Source: an uncultured Microbacterium sp. (GTDB taxonomy: Bacteria > Actinomycetota > Actinomycetes > Actinomycetales > Microbacteriaceae). From it: DNA of 64,000 nucleotides. Location: positions 1 through 64,000 of the forward strand of contig CAJYJO010000030.1 in assembly GCA_913774845.1 (NCBI GenBank). Direction: 5' to 3'. Under the pieces are notes generated by a model. That model did not search any database and was not told the DNA's origin. It saw only the letters and a program-made list of their open reading frames with translations. Both the position numbers and the translations under genes were made by a program. Below, piece by piece: positions 44,069 through 54,408 of this stretch (position 1 is the stretch's first letter; each line of letters starts with the position of its first letter).

Positions 44069-45232
44069 GGACACCCCTTCCGCGGTGGCGCTCGGCGCCG
44101 GCGTCGTCAAGCGGCCGACCCACCTGGCCGACGGTCGCGACCTGATCTACTTCGACGACCCGGGCACCTCCCTCGGCTCCGAACGCGCGATCGACGAGCG
44201 CACCCTCGACCCTCGCCCGGCCACCGCGACCATGCGGCAGGACGTGCTCACGGGCGACTGGATCACCGTGGCATCCAATCGCCAGAACCGCGCGTTCCTG
44301 CCTCCCGCGCACCTCGACCCGCTGTCGCCGCAGACCCCGACCAACCCCTCCGAGATCCCCTCGCTCTACGACGTGGCGGTCTTCGAGAACAAGTCACCGT
44401 CGTTCGGTCCCGCCCTCGACACCGCGATCGGCGACGCCCCCGCGGCCGTCGATCCGCCCCGCGGCGACGACGACCTCGAGCACCTCGGCCTCGGCCGCAC
44501 CCGCACCTCGGTGGGTCGCTGCGAGGTCGTGTGCTTCAGCCCGCAGCACGAGGGATCGTTCGGCTCGCTCTCGCGCACCCGCGCGCGCACCGTCATCGAG
44601 GCGTGGGCCGACCGGACCGCGGCACTGTCGGCTCTGCCCGGCATCCGTCAGGTGTTCCCGTTCGAGAACCGCGGGCAGGAGATCGGCGTCACGCTCCCCC
44701 ACCCGCACGGGCAGATCTACGCGTACCCGTACGTGACCCCGCGCACGCACCGGCTGCTCGACACGATCTCGCGCACCTCCGACGATCTGTTCGCCCGCAT
44801 CCTGGAGTTCGAGCAGGCCGGCGAGCGCGTCGTGCTGCGCGGCGAGCACTGGACCGCGTTCGTGCCCTTCGCCGCGCGCTGGCCCATCGAGGTGCATGTG
44901 CTGCCCCACCGCCACGTCGCCGACCTCGCCGAGACGACCGACGCGGAGCGCGACGAGCTCGCGCCCTTCTACCTGCGGCTGCTGCGCGGCATCGACGCGC
45001 TGTACGACACCCCCACGCCCTACATCGCCGCCTGGCACCAGGCGCCGGTCGGACGGGGCCGGGATGCCGTGCGCCTGAACCTGCAGATCACCTCGCCGCG
45101 CCGCGCGGCCGACAAACTCAAGTACCTCGCCGGATCCGAGGCCGCCATGGGCGCGTGGATCGGCGACGTCACCCCCGAGTCGCAGGCCGAACGCCTGCGC
45201 GCCGCCCTCGACACCGTTCCGGAGGTGACGGC

Positions 45233-45236
<4 letters not shown>
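44061..45236 (+). CDS. galT: Galactose-1-phosphate uridylyltransferase
   Basis: 391 aa, full length. KRPTHLADGRDLIYFDD near the start, catalytic HPH in PHPHGQIYAYPYV (about 214-226), and C-terminal GalT domain. Converts UDP-glucose + galactose-1-P to UDP-galactose + glucose-1-P. GTG 44061 has no Shine-Dalgarno sequence and sits about 7 bp from the -10 box, i.e. leaderless translation. Overlaps galK by ATGA. Confidence 0.95.
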
Positions 45237-46384
<1,148 letters not shown>

Positions 46385-46396
46385 CGCGCACCCGAC

Positions 46397-46466
46397 GCGA
46401 TAAACGCTCCGGCGAGCGAGACACGCTGTCACACGGCGTGTTTCACTCGGCACGGCGTTTATCGCG
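46397..46466. repeat. 70-bp palindromic element, copy D
   Basis: GCGATAAACGCTCCGG to CGGCGTTTATCGCG, inner GAGCGAGACAC / GTGTTTCACTC. Same length and outer arms as the copies at 26196-26663 though 20 kb away, with diverged inner part. Confidence 0.9.
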
Positions 46467-46515
46467 AGGAAACGCCCGGAGGGCACGCGCCCTCACCGCG
46501 CCACGCGCACCCGAC

Positions 46516-46585
46516 GCGATAAACGCTCTCGTGAGCGAGACACGCTGTCACACCGCGTGTTTCACTCGGCACGGCGTTTATCGCG
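46516..46585. repeat. 70-bp palindromic element, copy E
   Basis: As copy D with CTCTCGTGAGC instead of CTCCGGCGAGC at the left. Exactly 70 bp. Confidence 0.9.
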
Positions 46586-46724
46586 AGGAGACGCTGAGGC
46601 TCTGGACGGCGCAGGCGGCCCGGGGCGGCGCAAGTGGCCGCGGGGCCACGCAGGCGCTGCGCCGCGGAATCGACGCTCCGCGCGCTGCGGCGGCGGCTCG
46701 GCGCGATCACGGCAGGATGAGGGA

Positions 46725-48188
46725 ATGGATGCCGCTCCCCTCGCCGTCACGTCGAAGGGGGCCGTCCGCGGGTTCCGACGCGGCGCCACCGCCGTGTTCC
46801 TCGGCATCCCGTTCGCTCAAGCCCCCGTGGGTCCGCTGCGCTTCGCCGCTCCCGCGCCGATGGCGGCGTGGGACGGGGAGCGCGACGCCACCGCCTACGG
46901 GCCGACGGCGCAGCGGGGCGATGCCGGCATCACCCTCATCCCCGAGCCGAGCGTGCCCGGAGACGCGACGCTGAACGTCAACGTCTTCGCGCCGGCCGAC
47001 AGGGATCCGGATGCCGCCCTCCCGGTGCTCGTGTGGATCCACGGCGGCGGATTCACCTCGGGCTCGCCCGCGAGCCGCTGGTACGACGGTGACGCCTTCG
47101 CCCGGGACGGGGTGATCACCGTCGTGATCTCCTACCGGATCGGCTTCGACGGGTTCGGCCTCATCGACGGCGCCCCGACCAACCGGGGCCTGCGCGATCA
47201 GATCGCGGCGCTCGAGTGGGTGCGCGACGAGATCCGTGCCTTCGGCGGCGATCCCGACCGCGTGACCGTGGCGGGGCAGTCGGCGGGCGGCGGATCGGTG
47301 CTCGCACTGATGGCGAGCCCCGCGGCATCCGGTCTCTTCTCCGCCGCGATGGCCCTCTCGCCCGCGATCGGAGCGGTCTCGCGGGAAGCCGCGATGCGCT
47401 TCGCCGACCGTGTCGCCGCTCGAGCCGGGGTGCGCGCTGGCCGGGAGGGTTTCGCGTCCGCCCCCGAGGAGCGCATCCTCGCCGCGCAGAGGAGCGCCCT
47501 CGCCCCGCACCTCGTCCGGGCGCTGTCATCGCTTGCGACGCTGCTCGAGGACGGTCTGCCGCTCGGACCCGTCATCGACGGCGACGTGCTGCCGCGGCAT
47601 CCGCTCGAGGCCCTGGCCGACGGCGCCTGCGCCGACGTCCCCCTCGTGCTCGGATCGACCGACGACGAGTTCACGGCGTTCACCGCGCGCTACGCCGGCG
47701 CGCTCCGCGCGGTGCCCGTACCGCTCGCTCTGGCCGTGCTCGGGCTCCGTCGCTCGCGACGGCGCGCCTACCTCGAACGCACGCGACGGCGCGGACCCGC
47801 GGCCGTGCTCGGCGGCTTCTTCAGCGATCGCGTCATCCGGTCGACGGTGGTGAAGGCGGCCCGGGCGCGCGGTGCGGCTCCGACCTGGGTGTACCGCTTC
47901 GCGTGGGCGTCGCCGATACCGTCGATCGGCGTCGCGTGTCACTGTCTCGACGTGCCGTTCTGGTTCGACCACCTCGACGCCGACGGTGTCGCCGCCATCG
48001 CGGGCGACGCCGCCCCGGCCGCCCTGGCCGGCGAGATGCACGCCGCAGCGGTCGCCTTCGCACGGGACGGCGATCCGGGATGGCCGACCTGGGATGCCAC
48101 GGCCCGGCGCGCGCGGGTGTTCGACGCCGCGGCATCCGGCCCTCTCGTCGAGTCCGCCGCCTACGCCGACGTGGTCCCGCTGGTCTGA
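46725..48188 (+). CDS. Type B carboxylesterase
   Basis: 487 aa, alpha/beta hydrolase. Oxyanion motif VWIHGGGF, nucleophile VTVAGQSAGGGSVLALM (GQSAG), acid residue in LGSTDDEFTAF, and catalytic His in ACHCLDVPFWF (from the family pattern). No signal peptide, so intracellular. Start ATG 46725 preceded by AGGATGAGGGA. Substrate unknown. Confidence 0.93.
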   Translation: MDAAPLAVTSKGAVRGFRRGATAVFLGIPFAQAPVGPLRFAAPAPMAAWDGERDATAYGPTAQRGDAGITLIPEPSVPGDATLNVNVFAPADRDPDAALPVLVWIHGGGFTSGSPASRWYDGDAFARDGVITVVISYRIGFDGFGLIDGAPTNRGLRDQIAALEWVRDEIRAFGGDPDRVTVAGQSAGGGSVLALMASPAASGLFSAAMALSPAIGAVSREAAMRFADRVAARAGVRAGREGFASAPEERILAAQRSALAPHLVRALSSLATLLEDGLPLGPVIDGDVLPRHPLEALADGACADVPLVLGSTDDEFTAFTARYAGALRAVPVPLALAVLGLRRSRRRAYLERTRRRGPAAVLGGFFSDRVIRSTVVKAARARGAAPTWVYRFAWASPIPSIGVACHCLDVPFWFDHLDADGVAAIAGDAAPAALAGEMHAAAVAFARDGDPGWPTWDATARRARVFDAAASGPLVESAAYADVVPLV

Positions 48189-48615
48189 CCGCTTGGCGGC
48201 CCGGCGCGGCGCTCGGAATCGGGCGCGCCTATCAGAAGCGGATGCGGAAGGCCCGCCGGTCCGCATCCGCTGCGCACGTCCGAGTCCGTTGCGCTCGGCG
48301 CAGCCCTCGGCGCTTGACGCGGCGTGGTCAGAGGTGCGGGATGACTTCGCGATCGAACAGCGAGATGCCGGAGGCCGGACAGAGTGCGCGGTGCACATTC
48401 GAACGCGGGGCGGTGCCGGTGCGAGGCGGCGCTGGGCGGTGCGAGGCGGCGCCGGGGCGGGGCGAGGCGGGGCCGGGGCGGTGCCGGTGCGAGGCGGCGC
48501 CCGGGCGGTGCCGGTGCGGGGCGCGGAACGTGCAATGGGGCGCTCACCGCACACCCCGGTGCACACCGGGCGCCCCGGCGCGGGCGGGGCGGCACCGGTG
48601 CGTGCGGCCGCGGGG
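48189..48615. repeat. 427-bp non-coding region with G/C repeats
   Basis: Begins with the esterase terminator at 48238-48270. From about 48410 to 48530 come degenerate units of GGCGAGGCGGCGCC/GGTGCCGGTGC type (10-20 bp periods). Open frames across it are repeat translations and are rejected. Confidence 0.75.
48238..48270 (+). terminator. Intrinsic terminator of the carboxylesterase gene
   Basis: GCGGATGCGGA pairs with TCCGCATCCGC (11 bp) around an 11-base loop, 50 bp after the stop. Confidence 0.75.
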
Positions 48616-49563
48616 TCAGTCCGCGAACGACTCCAGACGCTTGTGCATCACCGCGACCGCGTCGGCGTTGTCATCGATCAGCACCGAGTGCCGGCCGAGC
48701 GGCGCAGCCACGGCTCCGAGCGTGCCGCTGCCGGCGAACATGTCGAGCACGCGATCGCCGGGGCGCGAGGACGCCTGCACCATGCGGCGCAGCACGCCCT
48801 CGGGCTTCTGCGTCGGGTATCCGGTCTTCTCCCGGCCCGTGGTCGGCACGATGGTGTGCCACCAGACGTCGGTGGGCATCTTTCCGCGCGCGGCCTTCTC
48901 GGCGGTCACGAGACCCGGAGCCATGTACGGCTCGCGGTCCACGGCATCCGAATCGAAGAAGTAGGTCGCGGGGTTCTTCACGTACACGAGGATCGTCTCG
49001 TGCTTCGTGGGCCAGCGGCGCTTGGTCTTCGCGCCGTAGTCGTACGCCCAGATGAGCTCGTTGAGGAACTTGTCGCGACCGAACAGCGCGTCGCACATGA
49101 CCTTGGCGTAGTGCACCTCGCGGTAATCGAGGTGCAGGTAGAGCGTGCCGTCGTCGGCGAGCAGGCGCCACGCCTCGATCAGACGCGGCTCGAGGAAGCC
49201 CCAGTAGTCGTCGAAGCGGTCATCGTAGGTGCGCAGGTCGCCCCGCAGCCGCGCGTACTCGCGGCCGTGGAAGCCGCGCTGCACCACGGGCGGCGGGGGC
49301 GGCTCCTCCTCGGGGAAGTCGAGCATGTCGGGATCGGATGCCGCGACCTCGGGCTCCTCGGCATCCTGAGGCTCGTCGACCGGGGGCGTCCACGTCGCCG
49401 ACTCGACGGCCTTGGAGCGCGTCCGCCCCGTGTTGAACGGCGGGTCGAGGTAGACGAGCGCGAAGGAGCCGTCGGCGTAGGCCGGGGTGATCGTGAGGTT
49501 GTCGGCGTGGTGGATCTCGACGCGGCCGGGTTCGGGGGCGTCGGGCAGGACCTCGCCGCTCAC
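48616..49563 (-). CDS. Beta-class site-specific DNA methyltransferase (N4/N6)
   Basis: 315 aa. Motif IV LVYLDPPFNTG comes first, motif I VLDMFAGSGTLGAVA near the C-terminus (beta-class circular order). A target-recognition region lies between them, with a Glu/Pro-rich insert (about 75-95). No restriction partner in the neighbourhood, so probably an orphan methylase. GTG 49563 overlaps the lipoate ligase stop (GTGA), giving a two-gene operon; ATG 49581 is an in-frame alternative. Confidence 0.9.
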   Translation of the reverse strand: MSGEVLPDAPEPGRVEIHHADNLTITPAYADGSFALVYLDPPFNTGRTRSKAVESATWTPPVDEPQDAEEPEVAASDPDMLDFPEEEPPPPPVVQRGFHGREYARLRGDLRTYDDRFDDYWGFLEPRLIEAWRLLADDGTLYLHLDYREVHYAKVMCDALFGRDKFLNELIWAYDYGAKTKRRWPTKHETILVYVKNPATYFFDSDAVDREPYMAPGLVTAEKAARGKMPTDVWWHTIVPTTGREKTGYPTQKPEGVLRRMVQASSRPGDRVLDMFAGSGTLGAVAAPLGRHSVLIDDNADAVAVMHKRLESFAD

Positions 49564-50609
49564 GGGACGCGCTGCAGCCACGCGTCGGTGGCGAACTTCG
49601 TCTCGACCAGGGCCTCGGCTTCGGCGTACTCCTCGTCGGAGATGTGCCCCTGGGTCGCGCCGTAGAGCGTGGTGAAGGTCTGGATGAAGCGGTCGATCAC
49701 CTGGTCGCGGGGAAGGCCGGTCTGGCTGCGCAGCGGGTCGACGCGCTTCGCGGCCGAGACGGTGCCCTTGTCGCTGAGCTTCTCGCGACCGATGCGCAGT
49801 ACCTCGGTGAGGACCTGGCCGTCCATGTCGTAGCTGAGGGTCGCGTGATGCAGCACTCCGCCGTTCGCGAGGCGCTTCTGCGCGGCACCGCCGATCTTTC
49901 CGTGGGGGCCGGCGATGTCGTTCAGCGGCTGGTAGACCGCGTCGATGCCGAGCGAGCGGAGGGCCTGCAGCACCCAGTCGTCGAGGAAGGCGTACGAGTC
50001 GGCGAAGGTCATGCCGGCGACGAGGGATGCCGGCACGTACAGCGAGTAGGTGACGATCGAGTTCGCGGCCATGAGCATCGCTCCCCCACCCGAGATGCGG
50101 CGCACCACGTCGAAGCCGTGCTTCTCGGCGCCCTCGGGGTCGACCTCGTTACGCAGCGACTGGAACGAGCCGATGACCACGGCGCTCTCGTTCCATTCCC
50201 ACAGGCGCAGTGTGGGCTTGCGCAGTCCCGCGCCGACGCGGGTGGTGAGCACCTCGTCGAGGGCGAGGTTCATGCGCGGCGAGACGGGGCCGTCGTGCAC
50301 GACCTCCCATTCGAAGTCGGCCCATCCGGGAGCGGTCACGAGCGCGCGACGGATCGCCGTGGCGACCGACTCGGGGGTGAAACCGAGCAGCTGCGCCCCC
50401 TCGGGGAGCGCGGCGCGGATCGCGGCAGCGATGGTGGGGACGTCGGACTCCACCGGCAGGCCGTTGACGGCCGCATCGATGTCGTCGAGGGCGTCGTCGG
50501 GCTCGAGGAAGAAGTCGCCCGCGAGGTGGAAGCCGTGAATGCGGCCCTCGCGCTCGTCGAGGTCGACGACGACCAGCTTCCCGCCGGGGACCTTGTACTC
50601 GCCGTGCAT
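49560..50609 (-). CDS. Lipoate-protein ligase family protein with N-terminal accessory domain
   Basis: 349 aa. Residues about 1-85 resemble the lipoate-ligase accessory (C-terminal type) domain (GEYKVPGGKLVVVDLDERE, HLAGDFFLEPDDAL); residues about 100-320 are the catalytic biotin/lipoate ligase domain, with VVRRISGGGAMLM (RRxSGGG) and a Lys in GGAAQKRL. So the domain order is reversed relative to E. coli LplA. Likely attaches lipoate or octanoate to a carrier protein. First gene of an operon with the methyltransferase. Confidence 0.88.
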   Translation of the reverse strand: MHGEYKVPGGKLVVVDLDEREGRIHGFHLAGDFFLEPDDALDDIDAAVNGLPVESDVPTIAAAIRAALPEGAQLLGFTPESVATAIRRALVTAPGWADFEWEVVHDGPVSPRMNLALDEVLTTRVGAGLRKPTLRLWEWNESAVVIGSFQSLRNEVDPEGAEKHGFDVVRRISGGGAMLMAANSIVTYSLYVPASLVAGMTFADSYAFLDDWVLQALRSLGIDAVYQPLNDIAGPHGKIGGAAQKRLANGGVLHHATLSYDMDGQVLTEVLRIGREKLSDKGTVSAAKRVDPLRSQTGLPRDQVIDRFIQTFTTLYGATQGHISDEEYAEAEALVETKFATDAWLQRVP

Positions 50610-50618
50610 GCGTCCAGC

Positions 50619-51557
50619 CTACGGCGGCGGCGCGATCGCGAGGACGGGCTCGTCGGCCGCCGAGCCTGCACTCCGGCGGTGGCGTCGCTCGATCGCCTGT
50701 CCCGCGTACGAGGCGGCGACGATCAGCGCCGCCCCGACCAGCCCCGGAACGCCGACCGCCTCTCCGCCGACGGCCACCCCCACGGCGAGCGCCCACACGG
50801 GCTCGGTCCCCATGAGGATGCTCGCGCGGGTCGCTGAGGTGCGCCGCACCGCCCACAGCTGCACGACGAAGGCGAACACCGAGCACATCAGCCCGAGGAA
50901 GAGCACGTCGACCCAGCCGGATGCCGAGAGCCCGGCCGCCGCGCGCGGGAGGTCGGCGCCGGCCACGGCGGACGAGGCCAGGGCGCACACGAGAAGCTGG
51001 ACGAACACGACGGCGAGGGTGCTGTCCTGACGCCCACGGGTGAGATGTCCGCTGGCGGTGACGTGCACGGCGCGGACGACCGCGGCCGCGATGACCAGGA
51101 CGTCCCCGAGGTTCGGGGCGCGAAGCCCCCCGCCGGAGACGAGGAGGGCGACCCCGACCACCGCCGCCACGGCGGCGACGAAGTACGACCGCGGCAGCCA
51201 GGACCGCGACGCGACGCTCTCCAGCACGGGGGTGAAGACGAGGGCGAGACTGATGAGCAGACCCGCGTTCGTCGCCGAGGTCAGGTGCACGCCCGCGGTC
51301 TCGAGCCCGATGACCGCCGCCTGCGAGCACCCGAGCAGCGCCGCGATCGCGAGGCCCCGGCCGCGCGGCATCCGTTCCCGGCGCGTCAGGCACAGGATGC
51401 CGAGAGCCGCAGCGGCCACGAGGAAGCGCAGGCCCACGCCGGCGGCGACGCCGGTCTCGGCGACCAGGTCCTTGGCGGCGAGGAAGCTGGCTCCCCACAC
51501 CGCCGCGACGGCGATGAGGAGGACGTAGACGACGAGTTCGGGGACGCGGCGGGTCAT
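50619..51557 (-). CDS. EamA/DMT family transporter
   Basis: 312 aa, ten membrane helices in two EamA repeats (about 10-140 and 150-285), e.g. AAVWGASFLAAKDLV and GLMCSVFAFVVQLWAVRRTSATRASI. Probably exports an amino acid or metabolite. ATG 51557 has GGAGGG directly upstream; an upstream in-frame ATG at 51608 is rejected for that reason. Divergent from a LysR regulator. Confidence 0.92.
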   Translation of the reverse strand: MTRRVPELVVYVLLIAVAAVWGASFLAAKDLVAETGVAAGVGLRFLVAAAALGILCLTRRERMPRGRGLAIAALLGCSQAAVIGLETAGVHLTSATNAGLLISLALVFTPVLESVASRSWLPRSYFVAAVAAVVGVALLVSGGGLRAPNLGDVLVIAAAVVRAVHVTASGHLTRGRQDSTLAVVFVQLLVCALASSAVAGADLPRAAAGLSASGWVDVLFLGLMCSVFAFVVQLWAVRRTSATRASILMGTEPVWALAVGVAVGGEAVGVPGLVGAALIVAASYAGQAIERRHRRSAGSAADEPVLAIAPPP

Positions 51558-51615
51558 CCCTCCACCGTCGCCGCCTGGAGTCGGAAGAACAACGACCATC
51601 TTCTTCACCGTGCCG

Positions 51616-51629
51616 TAAGTTTTTCCTTA
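51616..51629. promoter_or_regulatory. LysR-type box in the EamA/LysR divergent region
   Basis: TAAGTTTTTCCTTA, an inverted repeat with T-N11-A form, directly before or touching the LysR start ATG at 51629. Confidence 0.55.
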
Positions 51630-52543
51630 TGGATGCCGTTCACCTGCGTCTGCTGCGCGACCTGCGCGACCGTGGGAGCGTCGCCGCCGTCGCCGCCGCC
51701 CAGCACGTCTCGGCGTCCGCGGTGTCGCAGCAGCTCGCCGCCCTGCAGGCCCACGTACCCGTCCCCCTCACCACCCGCCGGGGGCGCACCCTCGCGCTCA
51801 CGCCCGCCGGCGAAGCCCTCGCCGCCGCCGGTACCCGCGTCGACGAGGCCCTCATCGCGGCACGGGAGGCGGTCGGTGCGTTCCTCGACGCCCGCGACCG
51901 TCCGGTGCGCGTCTCGGCCTTCCACAGCGCAGCCCTCGCGCTCTTCGGACCCCTGCTGCGCGAACTCGGGGCGACGCCGCCCGTGCGCTTCTCCGACGCG
52001 GACGTCGCGCACCGCCACTTCCCCGGGCTCACCGCCGACCACGACCTCGTCGTGGCGCACCGCCTCGCCCACGACGAGCCGTGGCCCGCCGATCGCGTGG
52101 TGACGGTGCCGCTTCTCGAGGAGCCGCTCGACATCGCCCTCCCCGCCGCGCATCCGCTGGCGCGGCGCGACGAGCTCCGCGCCATGGACCTCACCGACGA
52201 ACGGTGGGTGTCGGTCCACGACGGCTTCCCGCTCGCGGGGGTGCTCGATCACCTCGCCGCACACGTGGGACGCCCCCTCGACGTCGCGCACCGCATCAAC
52301 GAGTTCTCCGTCACCGCCGAGGTCGTGCGGGCGGGGGCCGCGATCGCCGTCATGCCGCGGATCACAGCGAGGCCCCTCGCCGTCGACGGCCTCGTCCTGC
52401 GGCCGCTCGCCGATCTCGCCCTGGTGCGCCACGTGGACGCGCTGGCACGACCCGACGCGCTCGCTTACTCCGCGGTGCGGCGCGTGCTCGCGGCGCTGCG
52501 GACGGTCTCGGCCCGGGCTGCGGGGGACTCGGTCATCGGCTGA
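51629..52543 (+). CDS. LysR family transcriptional regulator
   Basis: 304 aa. N-terminal winged HTH (LRDRGSVAAVAAAQHVSASA, VSQQLAALQ), then substrate-binding domain (VVTVPLLEEPLDIALPAAHP, INEFSVTAEVVRAGAAIAVM). Likely regulates the divergent EamA exporter gene. No clear Shine-Dalgarno before ATG 51629, perhaps leaderless. Confidence 0.92.
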   Translation: MDAVHLRLLRDLRDRGSVAAVAAAQHVSASAVSQQLAALQAHVPVPLTTRRGRTLALTPAGEALAAAGTRVDEALIAAREAVGAFLDARDRPVRVSAFHSAALALFGPLLRELGATPPVRFSDADVAHRHFPGLTADHDLVVAHRLAHDEPWPADRVVTVPLLEEPLDIALPAAHPLARRDELRAMDLTDERWVSVHDGFPLAGVLDHLAAHVGRPLDVAHRINEFSVTAEVVRAGAAIAVMPRITARPLAVDGLVLRPLADLALVRHVDALARPDALAYSAVRRVLAALRTVSARAAGDSVIG

Positions 52544-52998
52544 TCGGCGGCCTCGGGCTCGCGGCGCGACCCGGTGATCCGTCGTTCGGGGGCGGGGGTG
52601 GGGGCGGGGGTGGAGCCGGGGACCGGAGGTGAGGCCGGGGCCAGGGGCGGAGCCGGGGGTGGAGCCGGGACCGGGGGCGGAGGCGGGGCCGGGGGCGGAG
52701 GCGGAACCGAAGGCGGAGGCGGGGCTGGGGCCGGAGGCGGAGCCGGGGCCGGAGGCGGAGGCGGAACCGGGACCGAAGCCGAAAGCGGAGCCGGAACCGA
52801 AGGCGGAGCCGGAACTGGAGCCGGAGCCGGGGCCGGAGGCGGAGCCGGAACCGAAGGCGGAGCCGGAGCCGGATGCCAGGGCCGAGAGGCAGCCGCGATT
52901 GCCGCACGGGCATGGGAAACCGGAGCCCAGCGGGCCCGTGCGCGGCGGCGCCACCGTGCGTCGCTGCGGCGAGGCGGCGGGCGCACGAGACCCGAAGC
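52544..52998. repeat. 455-bp region with hexanucleotide-type GGAGCCGGGGCC repeats
   Basis: 52574-52872 is one long degenerate run of GGAGCC/GGGGCC/GGCGGA hexamers, G-rich on the plus strand. Its translations are poly-Gly/Ala/Ser/Pro in every frame. No gene is supported. Confidence 0.85.
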
Positions 52999-53856
52999 TC
53001 AGCGGGTCAGGGGGCGCGGCGGCATCCGTTCATCGAGCCAAGCCAGCAGATCAGCCCGCACCTGCGCCTGCGCGCGCTCGGCGAAGATCTCATGCCGGGC
53101 GCCCGGGTACACGAGGGTCGTGACGTCGGTCAGTCCGGAGCGACGCGTGTAGGCGTCCGCCAGCTTGTGCACGCTGCGGGGGCCGCCCACGGTGTCGTCG
53201 CGTCCGACCATGAGCAGCAGAGGGACATCGCGCCCGAGATCGCGCCGGGGCCGGCCGAGGAGCTTCGCCGTCTCGATCGGACCGAACAAGCGCGCGAGCG
53301 GCGTGGAGACGGTCAGCGGATCGGCCACGAAATCGCGGCCCACCTGCTCGTCGCTCGACAGCCACTCCATCCCCGAGCCCCGGAGGTGCTTCCACGGGGC
53401 GTTGAGATCTCCGGCGTTCAAAGAGCCGGGGACCCTGAGCGCCGATCCGCTCATGACGACGGCGTCGAAGGATTCCGGATGCCGATCCAGCAGCATCTGC
53501 GCGAGGAACGAGCCCCACGAATGACCGAGCAGGACGAGGGGGAGATCGCCGCGCTCTTCCTCGATGCGTTGCGTGAGGGTCCAGACGGCGTCGCGGGCGG
53601 CACCGAGTCCGCCCGGCCCCAGGCGACCGAGCTTGGCGTGATCGCCGCCCCACTGTCGCAGACCGGTGCGGCCGTGACCCCGGTGATCGTCGGCGTAGAC
53701 CGTGTAGCCCGCAGCCACGAGGGTATCGATGAGCGCGCCGTAACGCCCGGCGTGCTCGCCCACCCCGTGCAGCAGCTGCACGACCGCCCGGGGCTCGGTC
53801 GCCTCGTACACATCGAAGACGATCGAGATGCCGTAGGCGTCGACGAACTCGGGCAT
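52999..53856 (-). CDS. Alpha/beta hydrolase (monoacylglycerol lipase type)
   Basis: 285 aa. QLLHGVGEHAGRY (oxyanion), nucleophile GHSWGS, acid residue in GRDDTVGGP, His in GARHEIF: serine hydrolase of the Hydrolase_4/MAGL type. Cytoplasmic (no signal peptide). Substrate most likely a monoacylglycerol or other ester. Confidence 0.92.
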   Translation of the reverse strand: MPEFVDAYGISIVFDVYEATEPRAVVQLLHGVGEHAGRYGALIDTLVAAGYTVYADDHRGHGRTGLRQWGGDHAKLGRLGPGGLGAARDAVWTLTQRIEEERGDLPLVLLGHSWGSFLAQMLLDRHPESFDAVVMSGSALRVPGSLNAGDLNAPWKHLRGSGMEWLSSDEQVGRDFVADPLTVSTPLARLFGPIETAKLLGRPRRDLGRDVPLLLMVGRDDTVGGPRSVHKLADAYTRRSGLTDVTTLVYPGARHEIFAERAQAQVRADLLAWLDERMPPRPLTR

Positions 53857-54408
53857 GGGGCGAGTTTAGGGGGCGCGGTCGGCATGGGGTGGGGTGGGGT
53901 GGGGTGGGGTGGGGTGGGTTTGGAGCGGCGGCGCCGGGGTGGGGCGGGTTCGGGGTGGGGCGGGGTCGGGGTGGGGCGGGGCGAGTTCGGGGCGGCGGCG
54001 CCGGGGTAGGGCGAGTTCGGGGCGGCGGCGGCGGAGTGGGGCGGGTTCAGCGCCGGGAGCGAGGCGAGTTCCCGGGGCGGCGGCGCGTTGGGCGGGGCGA
54101 GTGCAGGGCGGCGGTGCCAGGGCGGGGCGGGTTCCGGGCGGCGGCGCCGGGATGGGGCGAGGTCCCGGGGGCGGCGCCGGGACGGGCACGGCGTTCCGTG
54201 GCCATGCGCGCTCCGGCGAACCGAGTGAGCGGTCGCCGCACGCGGGGAGGACTCCGCGTCGACGCGTCGGATGACGGTGCCGCGCTGGTGCGACCGCCCT
54301 GGCCGGTCCCGGTTCCACTCCTTCTCCCCAACCGTCGAGTTCGTGGATCTATCCACAAAAATACCCGATCAAGGTTCGAATGTCGGAGGTGCGGTCTAGC
54401 ATGCCTGC
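53857..54408. repeat. 552-bp non-coding region with (GGGGT)6 and 25-30-bp G-rich repeats
   Basis: (GGGGT)6 at 53886-53915, then degenerate units of GGCGGCGGCGCCGGGGTGGGGCG type to about 54200. From 54330 the sequence becomes AT-richer and contains GTGGATCTATCCAC (54343-54356), a perfect-arm palindrome, probably belonging to the promoter region of the HNH gene. No gene. Confidence 0.8.

Larger units (their letters stand above)
46385..46724. repeat. Non-coding region with two 70-bp palindromic elements
   Basis: No gene. Holds elements D and E with about 50 bp between them; each copy is preceded by CGCGCACCCGAC, so the two are in a 119-bp direct repeat. Probably also serves as the galTK terminator. 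Confidence 0.85.

Noticed and set aside
51605-52954. Long minus-strand open frame rich in Gly/Ser/Pro
   Set aside because: It is the translation of a hexanucleotide repeat and runs antisense through the LysR gene; no family signal.
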